DNA of 64,000 nt, from positions 62,001-126,000 of the forward strand of contig JAODTK010005793.1 of NCBI GenBank assembly GCA_026419785.1. Reading direction: 5' to 3'. The notes beneath the pieces were generated by a model. It made no database searches. It saw only the letters and a program-made list of their open reading frames with translations, and was not told where the DNA came from. Within the stretch, counting starts at the first letter, position 1, and each line of letters starts with the position of its first letter. Source of the DNA: Sclerodactyla briareus. Lineage: Eukaryota > Echinodermata > Holothuroidea > Dendrochirotida > Sclerodactylidae. A program made the translations under genes and the position numbers. Of the stretch, positions 23,186-36,163 are shown piece by piece.

Positions 23186-26100
23186 GAGGCTTAGAGGGGG
23201 ATATTCCATCGAGGGACCCTTCCAATTGAGTTGGAGGCTCGCCGCAGAATGAAAATTTGCTTGAAAATCACTGTCATGGAAAATGTGTGCATTTTCGGGC
23301 ATTTGATGAAGGAATTGAAGCAGTCAGCAGACAATTGGTCATTTTTAGATCAATTCCGCTCAAAATTTTCGTCAAAATTCTTCATGTCTCAGAATTAGTG
23401 TTTCGCCCCCGCTCCGCCGCTGTATTGTTCATACCCCGTCAAATCACCGTCAGCCTCAATACTAATGTGCACGATCCCCTGCCCTGTTGTTTTTCGTGAC
23501 ATATAGCTCTCATCTTCTATTAAAAACAGCAACATCAGACTGCAAAGCCAATCTGAACAAAAGGATGCGAATGTAGACTAACTGTGTTGCACTGTGCAGT
23601 GTTAAGAAAAATGGCAGTTGATTCCGGCATTGTCTGTCGGTGGGGGAGGGGAAGGGGGGTGCAAATTGAAGTCCTAAACCAAATTAGCTCGTGGGCCTAC
23701 CTATATGTCACCACCACTTGAGATGGAACCGTATGGACAAAAATCAGATTGCCAGAATCTGACGAAGTAGTTATTACACACGTGGGCCCACTGTATTACA
23801 CATTGTACCGGAAAAAGAAAAGATAAGATACAGCGCGCGCAGCGCGTTTTTTTGTTTTTTTTTTTGGCATTTCGGCCTTCACAACAAAAATTTTTTAAAT
23901 AAGCTAATAAAGCAATACTAAGTTCGACATCAAGTACCATGAGTAACAACTTACGCAGCCAGCTGTTCGAAAACAGGGATCACAAATTTCGTGCAAATAT
24001 TGATCCATGACAGCTTTTGACCAAAAATCGACTAGGGGCTGGCATGGGCCGTCATCCATTTCGAAAACGTGAGGGGGGGGGGGGGGAGGGGAAGAGGCGG
24101 ACTGCGATACACCATTTAAGCGGAGCGCCACCCCCATTTGGTTTGGCGCATATCGTACCGAGGAAAATTTTTGGCTCGTTATACCTCCCCAGATCCCGGA
24201 AATAATGGCACCTGACGTGCCTAATTGCAAACATCTAAGTGTGCACAATTGCAGTGACAAGGAAAAATGTTGAAGAATGCCACGCTTCTACGACCTCTTT
24301 ATATCAATGCTTGTTGTGAAAAGAAAAAATGGCAGCACGGGACTACAAAAACCAAATAATACCAGACCCACTGCAGGTTTACAATTTGGTACCTTGCGCA
24401 GATCTGAGGGGTTTGAATGAAATGGGGTCATTCAGATTGCAGACAACTGTACTTTCGGTACACGAAAGTGAATCCGCGGCATAGCTATGATTTTTTTTCA
24501 GTGGGCGGCGCGGTGAGGGGGGGGAGGGGGGGGGGGGGGCTGGCGGGCGGTGGGGGGTGGGGGTGGCTGAATAGTTTATAGAGGTCTTTCTAACCGATTT
24601 ACGAGCTGATGCAGTGGCGAGGCCATGGATTTAGTAGAGGCTGCTTGGTTGTATTGGAATGTGGGGTTTGTTCATACTATTATTGAAATTACCAAAATCT
24701 CAAAAGTTTGCCTTAAATTCATTGAAGTTCATGTAGGCCAGTAGGGTGGACATTTCAGTTTCTCTTCACCTGCTCGTATTTCTCTACTTCCCGCCGAATA
24801 TGTTCATTTCACTACTCGAGTCTCGAGGCGATCTCAATTTACTGGATTATAGGCCTATGCACTGACCCGGATGCCTGTGATTATGGGTTTACCCTAACGT
24901 GGTTTCCTAGCCAACTGACTGTTACTGTCTGACTAGTGGGCCAGGAAACGTTGACCCGATCTCAGGCAAATATTTACCCCTTGAATAAGATACTTAAGGT
25001 TGGTTAAAAGTCACAGAATAGAGAGCTAGTATATCCGGTTACCAGTTAGGGCGAAATGCCAAGTATGTTGAATGCCATAAACTAAACAAGAAACTCGTTG
25101 GGGTCAAGCACAATCTCAAGATTATAAGTCGTCATACAATCATGGGCGTCCGCGCCCCCGGTCAACAGAAAATGCGACTTCAAATAGAGCAAAGCGTGTT
25201 TTAATGTTACTTCCGACTATATGAAAGCTTTCCGCCGATTGCAGGAGGCGGCTTTGATGAACGTAATTTTGGGCGGGGGAGTCTCCCTCTTATCCCCTTT
25301 CAAAATTTTCCCCTGGCCATAGATGCAATTGTGCCATTATTGCCACTCCAAAACACGCACTTCATTCCAGAAATACTTCGCATTTCAACTGTTCTATAGA
25401 TGCGATACTGCTCTGAATCTGTGCCTTTCTCTGCCAATCGAATCGAGGGTAGTGAGATTTAGTAAGTCTTAAAAATCACTTTTCAGAGGACCGCGCCGAA
25501 TCCCCCTCCTCTCACTTTAGAAAAATTGTTTGCTTTCATGGTGGCCTTAGATGCAGTCGGATGCATTATGACACTCCAAAACATTCACTTTGTTCAAAAA
25601 TAATTTCGTATTTTAACGCCCTTAGATGCGACTTGCTAGATCAGAAGATCTGATGATTTTTTCTTGCCAAATTGTACTAGAGCGCCATGCGCAGTAAAGT
25701 AGGCTCTTCTTGGGAGTTGGTGCGATTTTGAACCGAACAGCGGAACCGCCAAAATAGGAATACGGAGACCATTCTTTTTAGGGACCGACCCAAAATTTGC
25801 CCGGAAGACTCGTACCGCGCAGGAAAAAATTGCAGCTTTCAGGATTATGTATCATAAATTGGCCCGTCAGCAGAGGATCCGAAAGATTCGGCCGTCTGCC
25901 CCCCCCCCTCGTCCCTGAGAATACTTTTGCATTTTCACATTCTTTTAGAGCATTGTTGCCTGATCTTTGAGTTTTTCTGCAAAATGATTGCTGCGAACAT
26001 GGGCAGTGAGTGCCCTCGTTTTTGAGCGGTCGAAATCACTTCCCAGGGACCGTCAAGATCCTCCAGCCAGTCCATACCAAGAGACACAGGTCATAGATTT

Positions 26101-26220
26101 TTGGCTACGGTTCCAGTTCTTCCGACGTAAATCTTTTGAAAAGATCGCCCGAAAATTATAAAGTTCTCCAATTTCACAGATGACGGGAACGGCACGTAAA
26201 AAATACACCTTGAGGATATT
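23186..26220. other. Intergenic stretch, no gene recognised
   Basis: It contains a GCGCGCAGCGCG near-palindrome (about 23834-23846) and very G-rich tracts at 24070-24090 and 24501-24567. No exon or mobile element protein is seen. Confidence 0.45.
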
Positions 26221-29200
26221 GCGCGCGAAGCGCGCTAAAACCTCTTCACAATTTTGTTACATTATTTGAACAATCCCTTCGGCTCATCTTTTTCTGAATT
26301 TCGCTTTGTTCGATTTGAAATTTTGGATCAATTCCTGTCCCTAGATATTCTCCTCTCAATTGTTTTTAGCTGGCGTAAAGCCAGCTTCTACAAGTCATCA
26401 TGTCTCACCTTCCGTTTGTTTCGTTCGTTCGTTCGGGCCGTGCGTACGGTCCCTTCTGTTCGTCCCGTTCTTTCATAACTTCTAAATAACCATACCTGCG
26501 ATCAGGTTGAAACTTGGTGGGTGGATTGAAGCTTGCACTGGCTAGCCTTAGCTACATTTTATGGTGGCATAGTGTTATTAATTTTAAATTATCCAATTAA
26601 TTACCCACCCCATTTCCCAACTTTTTTTAAATAATTATTATTTTGAGCTTCTCCTGCTGCAACAAGTTTTGTTTACAGTACTCCATCCTCTGCTGACAGT
26701 GTTTTACCTTATCTATCACAGAAGGTCCTGTTCTGCAAGAATATAGTTGACAATAAACTATTGTCCCCCGGGGGGTGTTGAATTTGTCTTTCATCGCATC
26801 TGCTGCCCTAGTTTACATTAGACCCGCGCTCCACAGATTTTGTTTACATTCATCTCGGTCCAATTCCTCATGGTGACCTAGAAATGGGGGCTTGCGCCCT
26901 CCCCCCCCCCCCCCCACCTAAATGGCTGTTCGATGGTAACTTGTGGAGTGGTTCAACTATAACTCTGAGTGTCAACAATGTTATATATCCATTTCTGTGG
27001 GAAGTGTGTTTTCCCCTTCACTCACTGCAACAGGCTTAGGAATGGGCCTGATGCATATTAGGCTAATGTGTAGACATGTTCCAAGCATTTCCAAGGTTAT
27101 GACAGATGTCCCTAAGGGTCAGTTTGAATGTGCACAAACACTACAATGTGAAATGGCGAAAGACATGCAATGTATTCGCCAAAGGAATTTTGCTGTCCGC
27201 AGCACCATACGTTCACGACTTGCATTGTTTAATATCCTCCGCCTGTCTCATTTTGACCCTGATCAACTTTTTTGTTCGATTGGAAGTGCTAAGATGGGGA
27301 GGCGAGAGCTTCCTCCTCGTTGTCCACATCTTCATCGACCGAACCAGGAGCGATCGTACATTTAAGTCCAAATGTATAATTATACATTGCCTAAGCGCCA
27401 ATTGTGAAAAAAAAATGCTTGCTGATCAATTGCAAGATTTTTTTACCAAGCTATTTCCGCTTGGTTTACTTGAATCTATTTCCTCCCTAATTCCTAATCA
27501 TAACAATATACACAATCGATTGCTCTTCAAAACTGACAGCCAATCACGGCGGTGGTTGTAGGCCTAAATAGTGTGTTTAATTGACGAAGTATTATTATTG
27601 CAAAATATGTGCACATTAAAAAAAACAGCGTTTCTCACTATCGCCTATGGTATCCTCCGCCCCACATTTTATCACTGGGGGAGGGGCATCACCCCCGATT
27701 CCTACGCCCTTTGTCGAACCGCGGTCTCATGAATTGGTTTCCAGGGCAAAGAACCCGGACGGTACGTAATTTGGTTGAGTCCAGTTATTGATTTTCAGTT
27801 TTTGAACTTTTGAAGAATACATATAATTCTCATTCAGAAACGGATGACAAAACTCATCTCCATACTTGGGCATTGCAAACGAAAAAACACAACCGCTCTC
27901 GAAGCGCGCGCGCAAAAAAGCGACCATAGCGACATTCTAAGCGGTCAAGGTAACAGTGAATTGGAAGTGAACTTTCCTGGGCTCAGCAGCCAGCGAAGGA
28001 ATTCAATTTAGCGTGGAAGTCTGAATCTGAGTCAATGGGCCGCTAATTGTGGAGAGTCCTAATCAATTCCTCACTACTGTAAAAATGTTGTGAACGTGAT
28101 TCAGGGCTTGTGAAATAGTTGATCTGCGATGCCATGCCTATTTCTAAATACGTAAATGAATGAAGGCTTGATTTTCAGAAGTTGGACAAACGTGATAAAA
28201 GCATCGGAAGAAAACATTTTCGTAAAATTGAAAGTCGAAACCTAATGGCACACCTAGGGAATGCCCGCGGGCGCGCGAAAATTTTTGCACTCATCTCGGG
28301 CATTCGATGGAAAATTGAGCGTTTTAGGACCTTAATGGGCCCATCATCTTGCTATTGCCTAATGCTATCATTCCCGGGCCTAAATGGAGGATGATCACAA
28401 CCAGAGGCAATGTCATGCGACCTCATTTCCCCCATAACCAAACGTGTGACATTTTGATATTGTTCCCTCACCTCATTCGAAGTGTGGGGGCGTGTTCCAC
28501 TGTCCCCACCACCCCCACCATGATTGACGGCCCATGGGTGCTGACACCCAAATTGACCTCAAATCGGTATTGGTGGTCAGCACATCTTGGGGTGCTGCAG
28601 CACCCCCAGCAGCCCCAGCATGCCCCCCCCTCCCCCCCCACCCTTCGCGTCGGGGCCGGTCTGTCTATCCCTATCTATCTAGTTTTCAGACGTGTGTAAC
28701 ACAACAGCCATGTCATCTAAGGTCACCAACGGTCAATGGGTCAAATGTTTTCTTTTTGTCTATATAACCATGGAAACCAAATGACTGCCAAGATCGGGTG
28801 ATTCAAATCATTGGTTCATCAACTCGTTGACCCCTCATCTGTGAACCCTTGACCTCATGTGGCCTCCGGTGACCCTTCCCAATTTTTTTTGTGAGAATTT
28901 AATTTCCATGTCTCATTTTCAGACCTACAACGGACCTCCTAACAAATAGTTCAGGATTTGACTACACGTACTCGTGTGGTCGAAAATATTAGAGGTGCAG
29001 TTTTTTTTTTGTTTTTAATAACAATGCCAGTTAGGTGTTTCATAGTCGTTTGTCGTGGTGTTTTGTTAGAATCAGTGGTCTCATGGAAATATGGTCAAAA
29101 GCTTGAGTTAAGGCTTGGAAAATGGCTTTACATTTGTAACAGGGAACGACAAAACTACAAAATTCCTGTGGATCATTCTTGAAAATAATCTTTTTGAATA

Positions 29201-30439
29201 CACGAACAAGCCTTGCTCCAAAATTTAACGAGAGTTGAAAGTCTGGTGATTTTTTATACCTCTTTGGTATACATAGGATTTATGCCACTGTATAATGCTT
29301 GCGGGACTGGGCACTCATCGAGGGAAACTTTGAACAAAAAAAAATTGTCATAAAATGCAAAATTCTACATGGCAATCAAAAGTAATTCACAATGGTCCCT
29401 TATAGTGAAAACGAGTTATATTTTCCGTATTCCCCGCGACGCTCTCATCGACAGTTCCTGGGTGGTTCAAATTTTAGATAGAGTGATCATAATGGAATTG
29501 AAACAACAGTCCCCCCCCACGAAATTTTTCGTTCAATTCGACGAGCTATAAAATCGCAAAAAACTGAACAAAACACCGACCAACACCCATTTGACTTCGC
29601 GGTGACCCGGGGATAATCTCATTCGGTACAACTTTTGACCCTCAACACCATAAGTTCCATGTCAATCGGTCCAAACTCCGTATATTCGCGTAGAACTGCA
29701 AACAAACGGCAGCAGGCATGCAGTAATGCCCACTCGAGATTCTACTGGAGCGGAGTTTTAACCAAGTTTCAGATCAATCGGATGCGTGTTTATTTGCGGT
29801 AAACGCATAAATTTCCCGGCGCCGGCGAAGACGGCGGAATATCCATAACTTGTGCTCTATCGAAAATGACAGCCAACTTATTCACCCTCAGCCCTAATGT
29901 CGTCACTCTGCGTTTCACATTGTTTTGTCCATCGCCGTCCCTCATTCTGCTAACCCAGTGCCGAATATATGAAGTTCAGTGTATAAACATCCACCATTGG
30001 CTATATAGCTTCATCCCCACCACCGAATTCAAATTTCTCCAAGCGGTAAGGGTCAATACTCAATTGGCGTAAACAATGAGTACAATGCGCAGCGTGCTCC
30101 CTGGGGTTGAATGCAGTATTTTTTAGAGGGGCAATCGCAAAACCAGTTGATTTTCCCCTCTGGATTTTCTGTGAAGAGGGGGGGGGGGATTGATGGTATG
30201 CTATGGGAGGGTTTCTAATTTTTTTTCATCCAGGTGGCCTTAGTTTTCGTGGGGGGTATGTATTACAAGTTGCAATAGTTACAAGACTGAACATCTAAAA
30301 GCGTACAAACACATGACGTGATTGGCCCCTACCTCTATCATAAAGATATTTGGTAAATTCCTGAACAGTATTGCAGTGTTGTTGCTGCAAAAGACACTGC
30401 AGGATGAGTTTTTTACATAAAGCTAATATAAAGAGGCTG
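26221..30439. other. Intergenic stretch, no gene recognised
   Basis: It contains a GCGCGCGAAGCGCGC palindrome (26221-26236), a TTCG repeat run near 26418-26432 and a C-run near 26901-26917. Two overlapping plus-strand frames of 140 and 151 codons at 26943-27561 have no family resemblance and are in conflict with each other. No gene is supported. Confidence 0.4.
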
Positions 30440-30905
30440 TTATATTAGCTGGATAAAATTGAATGCGTTCAGTAAGAGTGTCCCTAAATACTTTCCGTTA
30501 CGGAGTTATAACCCTTTGAAGTTTGGGTATTGGGAGCATTGATGCGCAAGATCGAAAGGCAATCCCATCATGCAATATTAATGTATTTACTTGCACATCC
30601 TGCAAACAATCTTCCTTTTCTATTGAAATTCACACATTATTTTCACGTTGAAACGCATTTATTCTATGGGATAGGATTGTCGTAGTAGATTGGTAGGTGG
30701 TTGATGGTTATTTGTGGTGGAGCAAGACAACAAGGTCCGCTAAATTTGGACTTTATTCACAAAGTGAAACAAAGGAAATACATGACATAACCAATTCACG
30801 GATAGTCCATGTGTGACGTCCGATCTTAATTGCGCAATTGGGAGTCTCCTCTCCTCCATTTCTCTGCTTAATGAACCAACTTCGAAGGCTAATAACTCCA
30901 CATAG
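30440..30905. repeat. Imperfect inverted repeat, possible MITE
   Basis: GGAGTTATAACCCTTTGAAG then GCGCAAGATCG (30500-30555) is matched on the other strand by GGAGTTATTAGCCTTCGAAG then GCGCAATTAAGATCGG (reverse complement of about 30820-30900). The arms enclose about 260 bp of non-coding DNA. Confidence 0.45.
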
Positions 30906-31556
30906 GAACATCGGTACTGAAAATGGGGTGTGACCTCTAAGATACAGTTTTCCATTTCCACACCTATAACCCTGTTTGTATTCGAACCTGCAGTTGTCCT
31001 TAAGTTACCATTGTTTGACATATACGGATACGAACGAGAAGTCCCTCCGTAAATTTTTGGGTTTGAGTGTATCATGTGTACGACGCAACACCCGCTTGAG
31101 GCAATGACGTCCCCGCCAAAAGAAAATTATTTCCTATTCATTTATCATTAGAAATTGTTGAAGTTGATCGACAAAAATTCAGTCTTATGAATAAATGATA
31201 ATGTGGATAATCCATATGCTGCACTATCCTGTAATCCGGAACATTGCGACATTGTCAATTCTTTTTCCGTGCGTAGAGTTAGCCTCGATACGCAATCAGA
31301 TGGGAGAGAGCTGAACAAAATTAGTCCCTTTAAAGCGTCATATAATCCACTTTAAATTCTAATTTTTGCTTGGAATCTTTTTTCGCACATGATTTTTTTT
31401 GTTTTATCGATTCAAAATCATTTGTAGGCATGAACCTGAATGAGGTCGTTGTTCAACTTCCGGAAAATTAACTCTCTTGTGGACCCCAGCCTTAAAATTG
31501 CATAGAGACAACACAGACATATATCGCAGACGTAAATCGCCCATATGTTTACTACT
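30906..31556. other. Intergenic stretch, no gene recognised
   Basis: Nothing recognised apart from short chance frames. Confidence 0.4.
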
Positions 31557-31558
31557 GT

Positions 31559-31710
31559 GGGCAACAATTTGCAGCCAATTGAACCGCGGGGATCCTGGGA
31601 AATGCACCTAAACAGAACCGCTTCGCGCAAATGGTACATGATGAACCACGAGTTTTTGTCGGCGAGCAATGGATTCGCCTATTTTGCGGTAAATCAGGCA
31701 ATATTGAGGG
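31559..31710 (+). CDS. Possible isolated exon, product unknown
   Basis: Plus-strand sequence between AATTTGCAG and AGGGCAG/GTATGG reads openly as about 50 residues (PIEPRGSWEMHLNRTASR...NQAILRA). Both borders fit acceptor and donor rules, and the stretch is richer in CpG than its surroundings. There is no neighbouring exon I can join to it and no family match. WEMHLNR...WYMMNHE has a passing look of a WW domain, but the second tryptophan and proline are missing. It could be chance. Confidence 0.22.
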
Positions 31711-34344
31711 CAGGTATGGTGCAATAAACGAATAAATTTCATGTAAAGAATTTCTTATTCTGAGATTTTGAGAATAGTTCTTCGCAATTGTGCTGTAGAA
31801 TTTTGCAGAAGCTCGACTCTTTTGTTTTCTACCCCTTCCACACCGATAATGAAAACAAGAGTCGTACCGTACTATAGCATACATTCTAGCTTATTAGCGT
31901 TAGGCCTACGAGCTTGCGATTCTGGCCCGATTTGAGAACGGACATAGGCAGCAACTCTCGACAACTCTAGGTGAATGATATAACATGACCAAATCCTTTT
32001 GCAACTAGGGTAGCCCATTAACCTAGCACTATTCAGTCGTGGAATCTCGCTAGCCCTTGTGAAGATGTATTGCAAACAATGGAGCTGATTGACCATAGTT
32101 CTAGCAGAGTTCTAGCAACCATTGTATAAGCTGCAGATTGATACTCAGCCAATAAGTAGTGCGCTGGGTTGCGGAAACAATGCATTCCCCGCTATTCTTA
32201 GTCTACTTTCCACGGTGCGCCAAAGGAAAGGCCTTAAAACAAAAACTACAAAACGAAAACTTTGAGGCAGCAGGCGGCGCCTACAGGGAGTAACTTACTG
32301 GCTGTGATGCCAGGCGAGGAGGATCGCTTTACAAGAGACTTTGCACATACCATGTGTCACTAATAGATCTACCTCTCATTCCCCCACCTACCCTCACCCC
32401 CTTTTCATGAATGCTAAAAATGAAATTTACATTTTTTAAACCACAGGCAGAAATGAAATGAAAGGTTTGTGGGACGGGAACTTTACAAGCCAAAAATGTT
32501 GATGGTCATGCAGGGCGCAGTGCCATCGAGTGGAGGTTTAGTGCCAGGGCATCAGTGCTGCAGAAACTCTGACCCCTCCATCGGGCAAATGCATGTGCGG
32601 CCGCTGCTTTTAGGATCTTCTGTCTTTATCCCCTTTTAGGGTCTATGTTTTGGAGGTTTCCAGGATCTTTCAGTCTTTGGTCTTCCTGCTGGAGGTCTAA
32701 TTCTTTAGGCGACACAATCCTTCCACCCGTGCCAGCATAGTGCCCAGTGCCTGATTTTTTTCTTCAAATGGTATACTTGCCGCGGAGGCATCATCCTCTC
32801 CAAGGCCCAGCACGGTTTGCAGACCTGGATGCTTGCAACGTAATTTTGTCAAGGCAGCGAACTCCGAAGCTAATGATTCGAATTAAATTGGGGAAGATTT
32901 AGCATGATTGTAATTCAGTAATTTATTGGCTCAAACCACAAAATTTGAGTCAACATCTAGTAAAAACCATACTTTTCCCCCTTTTTAGTTTACAGGCAAG
33001 GGTCATGTAAATGATGCTGCTATATTTCTAGTTCATTTCTTTGGTCCCGTCATTTTGGGACTAAATTGCTGGGTGGGCATATCTCAGTGGTCCGGCCTGA
33101 TGAGATTCGCAAAGTATGGTTTCCTGTTGAATGCTAGCCAGCCACTGTACAAATCATAGGCTGTGCCCTAGACTTCCAGATCAACAAATGCATTGTTTTT
33201 CATGCGCTCTGTTCATTTCTGCCTATTATAATAGAGACAATACGGTCTGAATCAAATGTCTGGAACAAGGCTGCCCCAAAAAAAGGGGGGCAGTATGGTC
33301 TTAACGTGCCCCCAAAAATCCACATCATTGATCTATCAAAACTGGATTCAGAGGTGGGTTAAGCATGTTGCTTCGTAAGGCGTGGTCATGTTTATCAAAG
33401 CACTTCTAGTTAGACTCTTCTTGCCTGCCATTCCTGTTCTCTTCTCCATTTGATCAGTTATAAAATGTTAATTTACCTCTACCACTTGTCTGCCTTGGAG
33501 CATCTCACTGCAACTTTAAGGAACTTTGTGAGCATTGGCTGTGGATTCACAGGCCTCTAGAAAACAAATTGATACTGCTTTTTCAGCATGTGGAGTGTCC
33601 TTTCTATATTAGGTTGATTGTAAATATCAGATAACACAACAACTTTCTTGGATTATAGAATCCCGGCAATGCATTAATAATAATACACTGTTGTGATTTC
33701 TGTTACAGTGTAATTTTACCATCTTTCTCAGAGATGATATATAAATATACAGATCCATTCATGTTATACATATTAAAGGAATGGATTAGCCTGGTGAGTG
33801 GTAGAGTGACTATATAATAACCACTACTAACCAATATGTGGATATCCACTGCATGAATTATACAGTGGGGAATTACTCTGAGAGAAATTAGAGGTTAGTT
33901 CTATACAATTTATTAATGCATTAATGGATGTTTAAATGGACCTAAGTAGAGTTGAAAATAAGAAACCTTGGATTTTTTATCAGCAAATCCTATTGATAAT
34001 TGCGGTTCTTCACAGAAAAATCGTAAATTCCATTCCCTGTAAGCAATAATTCATTTTTCTTTATAGTTTACTGAATAGCCAAAAAGGGAAATAGTCCATT
34101 CCCTTAAACAAACGAAAGGCCTCTACATAGACCATATAACATCCACATATACTAATAGGCTACAGTAATCATGTTCTCGGCGAAATAATTAATATCACAA
34201 ACCATATCCATCTACATACCAAGATCCCTAAGTTTCATACCTAGTCAAATTATGATTATTAAAAATATTATTCAGATTTCTTAAGAACCATCTCAAGTAG
34301 TGGTATATATATATGCAAGTAGTAAAAAAGGGTTGTCTGCTCAA
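31711..34344. other. Intergenic or intronic stretch, no gene recognised
   Basis: AT-rich DNA with no exon-like frames. It may lie beyond the 3' end of the minus-strand gene that starts at 40541. Confidence 0.4.
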
Positions 34345-34542
34345 TTATACATCTACATTCAAGCAAGTATCTGTTCTGTGCTGATGTTGACAATAGACAA
34401 CATGCTTGGCCTTGTTATACTGTGTTTGAACAGCACAAATTTGCAAATTTTCCTCCACCATTGATCTTGTGATTTGTTCCTGTTGATTATTCAGCCAGGT
34501 GATGCATTCTGATTTAATGTAACGTGATGACGCCCGTAGTGT
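34345..34542 (-). CDS. Possible terminal exon of the unrecognised minus-strand gene
   Basis: From an acceptor-like CATGATCAG the minus strand reads 65 residues (TLRASSRYIKSECITWLNNQ onward) to a TAG/TAA-type stop at 34347-34345. The segment is polar and probably helical, with coding-like composition. Its entry phase (0) does not match the exit phase of the exon at 35062-34984 (1), so either a small exon is missing, an indel is present, or the segment is not part of this gene. Confidence 0.33.
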   Translation of the reverse strand, partial: TLRASSRYIKSECITWLNNQQEQITRSMVEENLQICAVQTQYNKAKHVVYCQHQHRTDTCLNVDV

Positions 34543-34983
34543 CTGATCATGATCATACGACATATGGTTAAGTTACAGTACATTCAAACATGAGTTCATA
34601 GGGGTCATCAAGAACCCTATTGCTGCCTTCTCCTCAATAACAATTAACATGTGAAATCTGGCTGAAAAAAATGCACAGCAAGTGCAACTGGAACATGTGA
34701 GGATGCTGCCTTTGTGTGGAGGCAATCATTCGTTGAACACATCCTGTTGTAATATACATACTGACACAACATCTTTGAAGGGTTTGATCAGTCCACCTAA
34801 TTTCCTTAAATCAGTCTGCATTAGGCCGATATCCTACTGTATTATTTTGTAAACACCCGCTATCATTGTCGATAGATAGGCCTAGCTTTGTCACTAACTT
34901 ACCGGCGAAACTCAACCCCGCATTTTTCTGTACCAGGGTGTTTTGTTTCTGCAGTTTGGCTGGAGCATCCTATGCAATCTTAC

Positions 34984-35062
34984 TGTTTCGAATAATGTCA
35001 TGCCAGAAGTTTTCCCAGTCACGGTGGGCCGATATCTGTTTACACCTGAGTTCCGTCGTACG
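34984..35062 (-). CDS. Exon 3 of an unrecognised minus-strand gene
   Basis: After a pyrimidine-rich acceptor ending GCTACAG, the minus strand reads 26 residues, including CKQISAHRDWENFWHDIIRN, and exits at AAACA/GTAAGA, a strong donor. Entry phase 0 matches the exit of the exon at 36163-35976. The aromatic and charged pattern looks like real protein rather than chance. An alternative reading starts at an ATG at 35089 upstream of the acceptor (MGNSTRVLQ...), which would make it a first exon. I do not recognise the family. Confidence 0.5.
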
Positions 35063-35975
35063 CTGTAGCACGCGGGTAGAGTTGCCCATAGGCATGTGCT
35101 AGTGAGGCCCACTTGAATTAGACTCATCGCCGTACTGTGGTATGTCCGTGCCCATCTCGCGGCAACTGGTTTTCGTCATTTGAAATAATTTCACTCTGAA
35201 TTTTGCTTCCAAAAAGCTTACTATCGTATTGTTAGGTATCTTTTTCATTATTTTTCGAGCATGATGTATTTTCTATTTACTACCAGTTTCCCGGAATAAC
35301 GTGGTAAAATTGATCCGTCGTTGCCTCACGTACACAGTCAATTGTAATTGCTATTAAGGCCCCTTCACTCTTTTGGGTGCATTCCCCCATTCACCGCGCT
35401 TTCATTGGCTGCATACATAGCCGACCCTCACGCTATCTATCTCTGTGAGAGACAAGTGACAAGAGTTTTGGGCGGCTTTGTCCGGCCTATCCACGTTGAT
35501 CATCTTTCTCGGAATTTTCTGGGATCGATTTCGCTATGGTAAATAAGATTGATATCGTGCAAGAGTGGTTGTGATAAAATGCTCCGAGTGAATCTCTCGC
35601 CTGACTTTTAGCCTTTGTAGTCTTATTCGAACAAATGAATGTCTCATCATGACATTTGCCTCCTTGATTACACATTGCAACCTAACTTAGTCTAAGTACG
35701 TCACGATTTAACACGATTAGGCTAGGGCCTAAGTAGTTCTGATCGTACCAAGCACTCTGACTTGTTAGGATAAGCCTATTTGAGTAGGCTAACCAATTTG
35801 ACTGAAGAGTGTGTTGTTGTTTTCATGAATACATTCATGCATCTACAGGTCTATGAGTGTATCAAAGTCGTCAGTAATCAGGAGTTGGTCATTGCAGATG
35901 ATTTTAACACAAAAGTCACGTGACAGGTGACCAATTGATGGTCGTGCCAGTGTACTACTATATCGAGACACTCAC
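35063..35975. other. Intron of the minus-strand gene
   Basis: Between candidate exons 2 and 3. Nothing else recognised. Confidence 0.4.
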
Positions 35976-36163
35976 CAGCTGGAGTGCTGTGTCACTTGGT
36001 CGGCTGATATCGGCCCTCGTCCCAGACGTCGCATCGATAATCAGAGGGCCAAGCTTCCCGTCATTGAAACAGAAAGTAGCTTCTTGACGTAGTAGTTCGT
36101 TGAAGGTCAGTTTAGGCTCGTCTCGAGCATAGACTGAAGAGGTGGACAGCTGCAGACGGGCAG
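35976..36163 (-). CDS. Exon 2 of an unrecognised minus-strand gene
   Basis: 188 bp reading AARLQLSTSSVYARDEPKLT and continuing through LTFNELLRQE, CFNDGKLGPLIIDATSG and SDTALQL without a stop. It is bordered by CTACAAG on the acceptor side and a perfect CTG/GTGAGT donor. The entry phase (two bases complete the codon left by exon 1) and the exit phase (0) agree with the neighbouring exons. Content is soluble and mixed alpha/beta. I cannot name the protein family. Confidence rests on phase consistency and donor quality. Confidence 0.58.

Noticed and set aside
26943-27561. Overlapping plus-strand frames of 140 and 151 codons
   Set aside because: They overlap in different frames, have no family resemblance and no splice context. 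Nothing separates them from chance.
31559-31640. WW domain
   Set aside because: The first Trp and an Asn-His are placed about right, but the second Trp and the closing Pro are absent.
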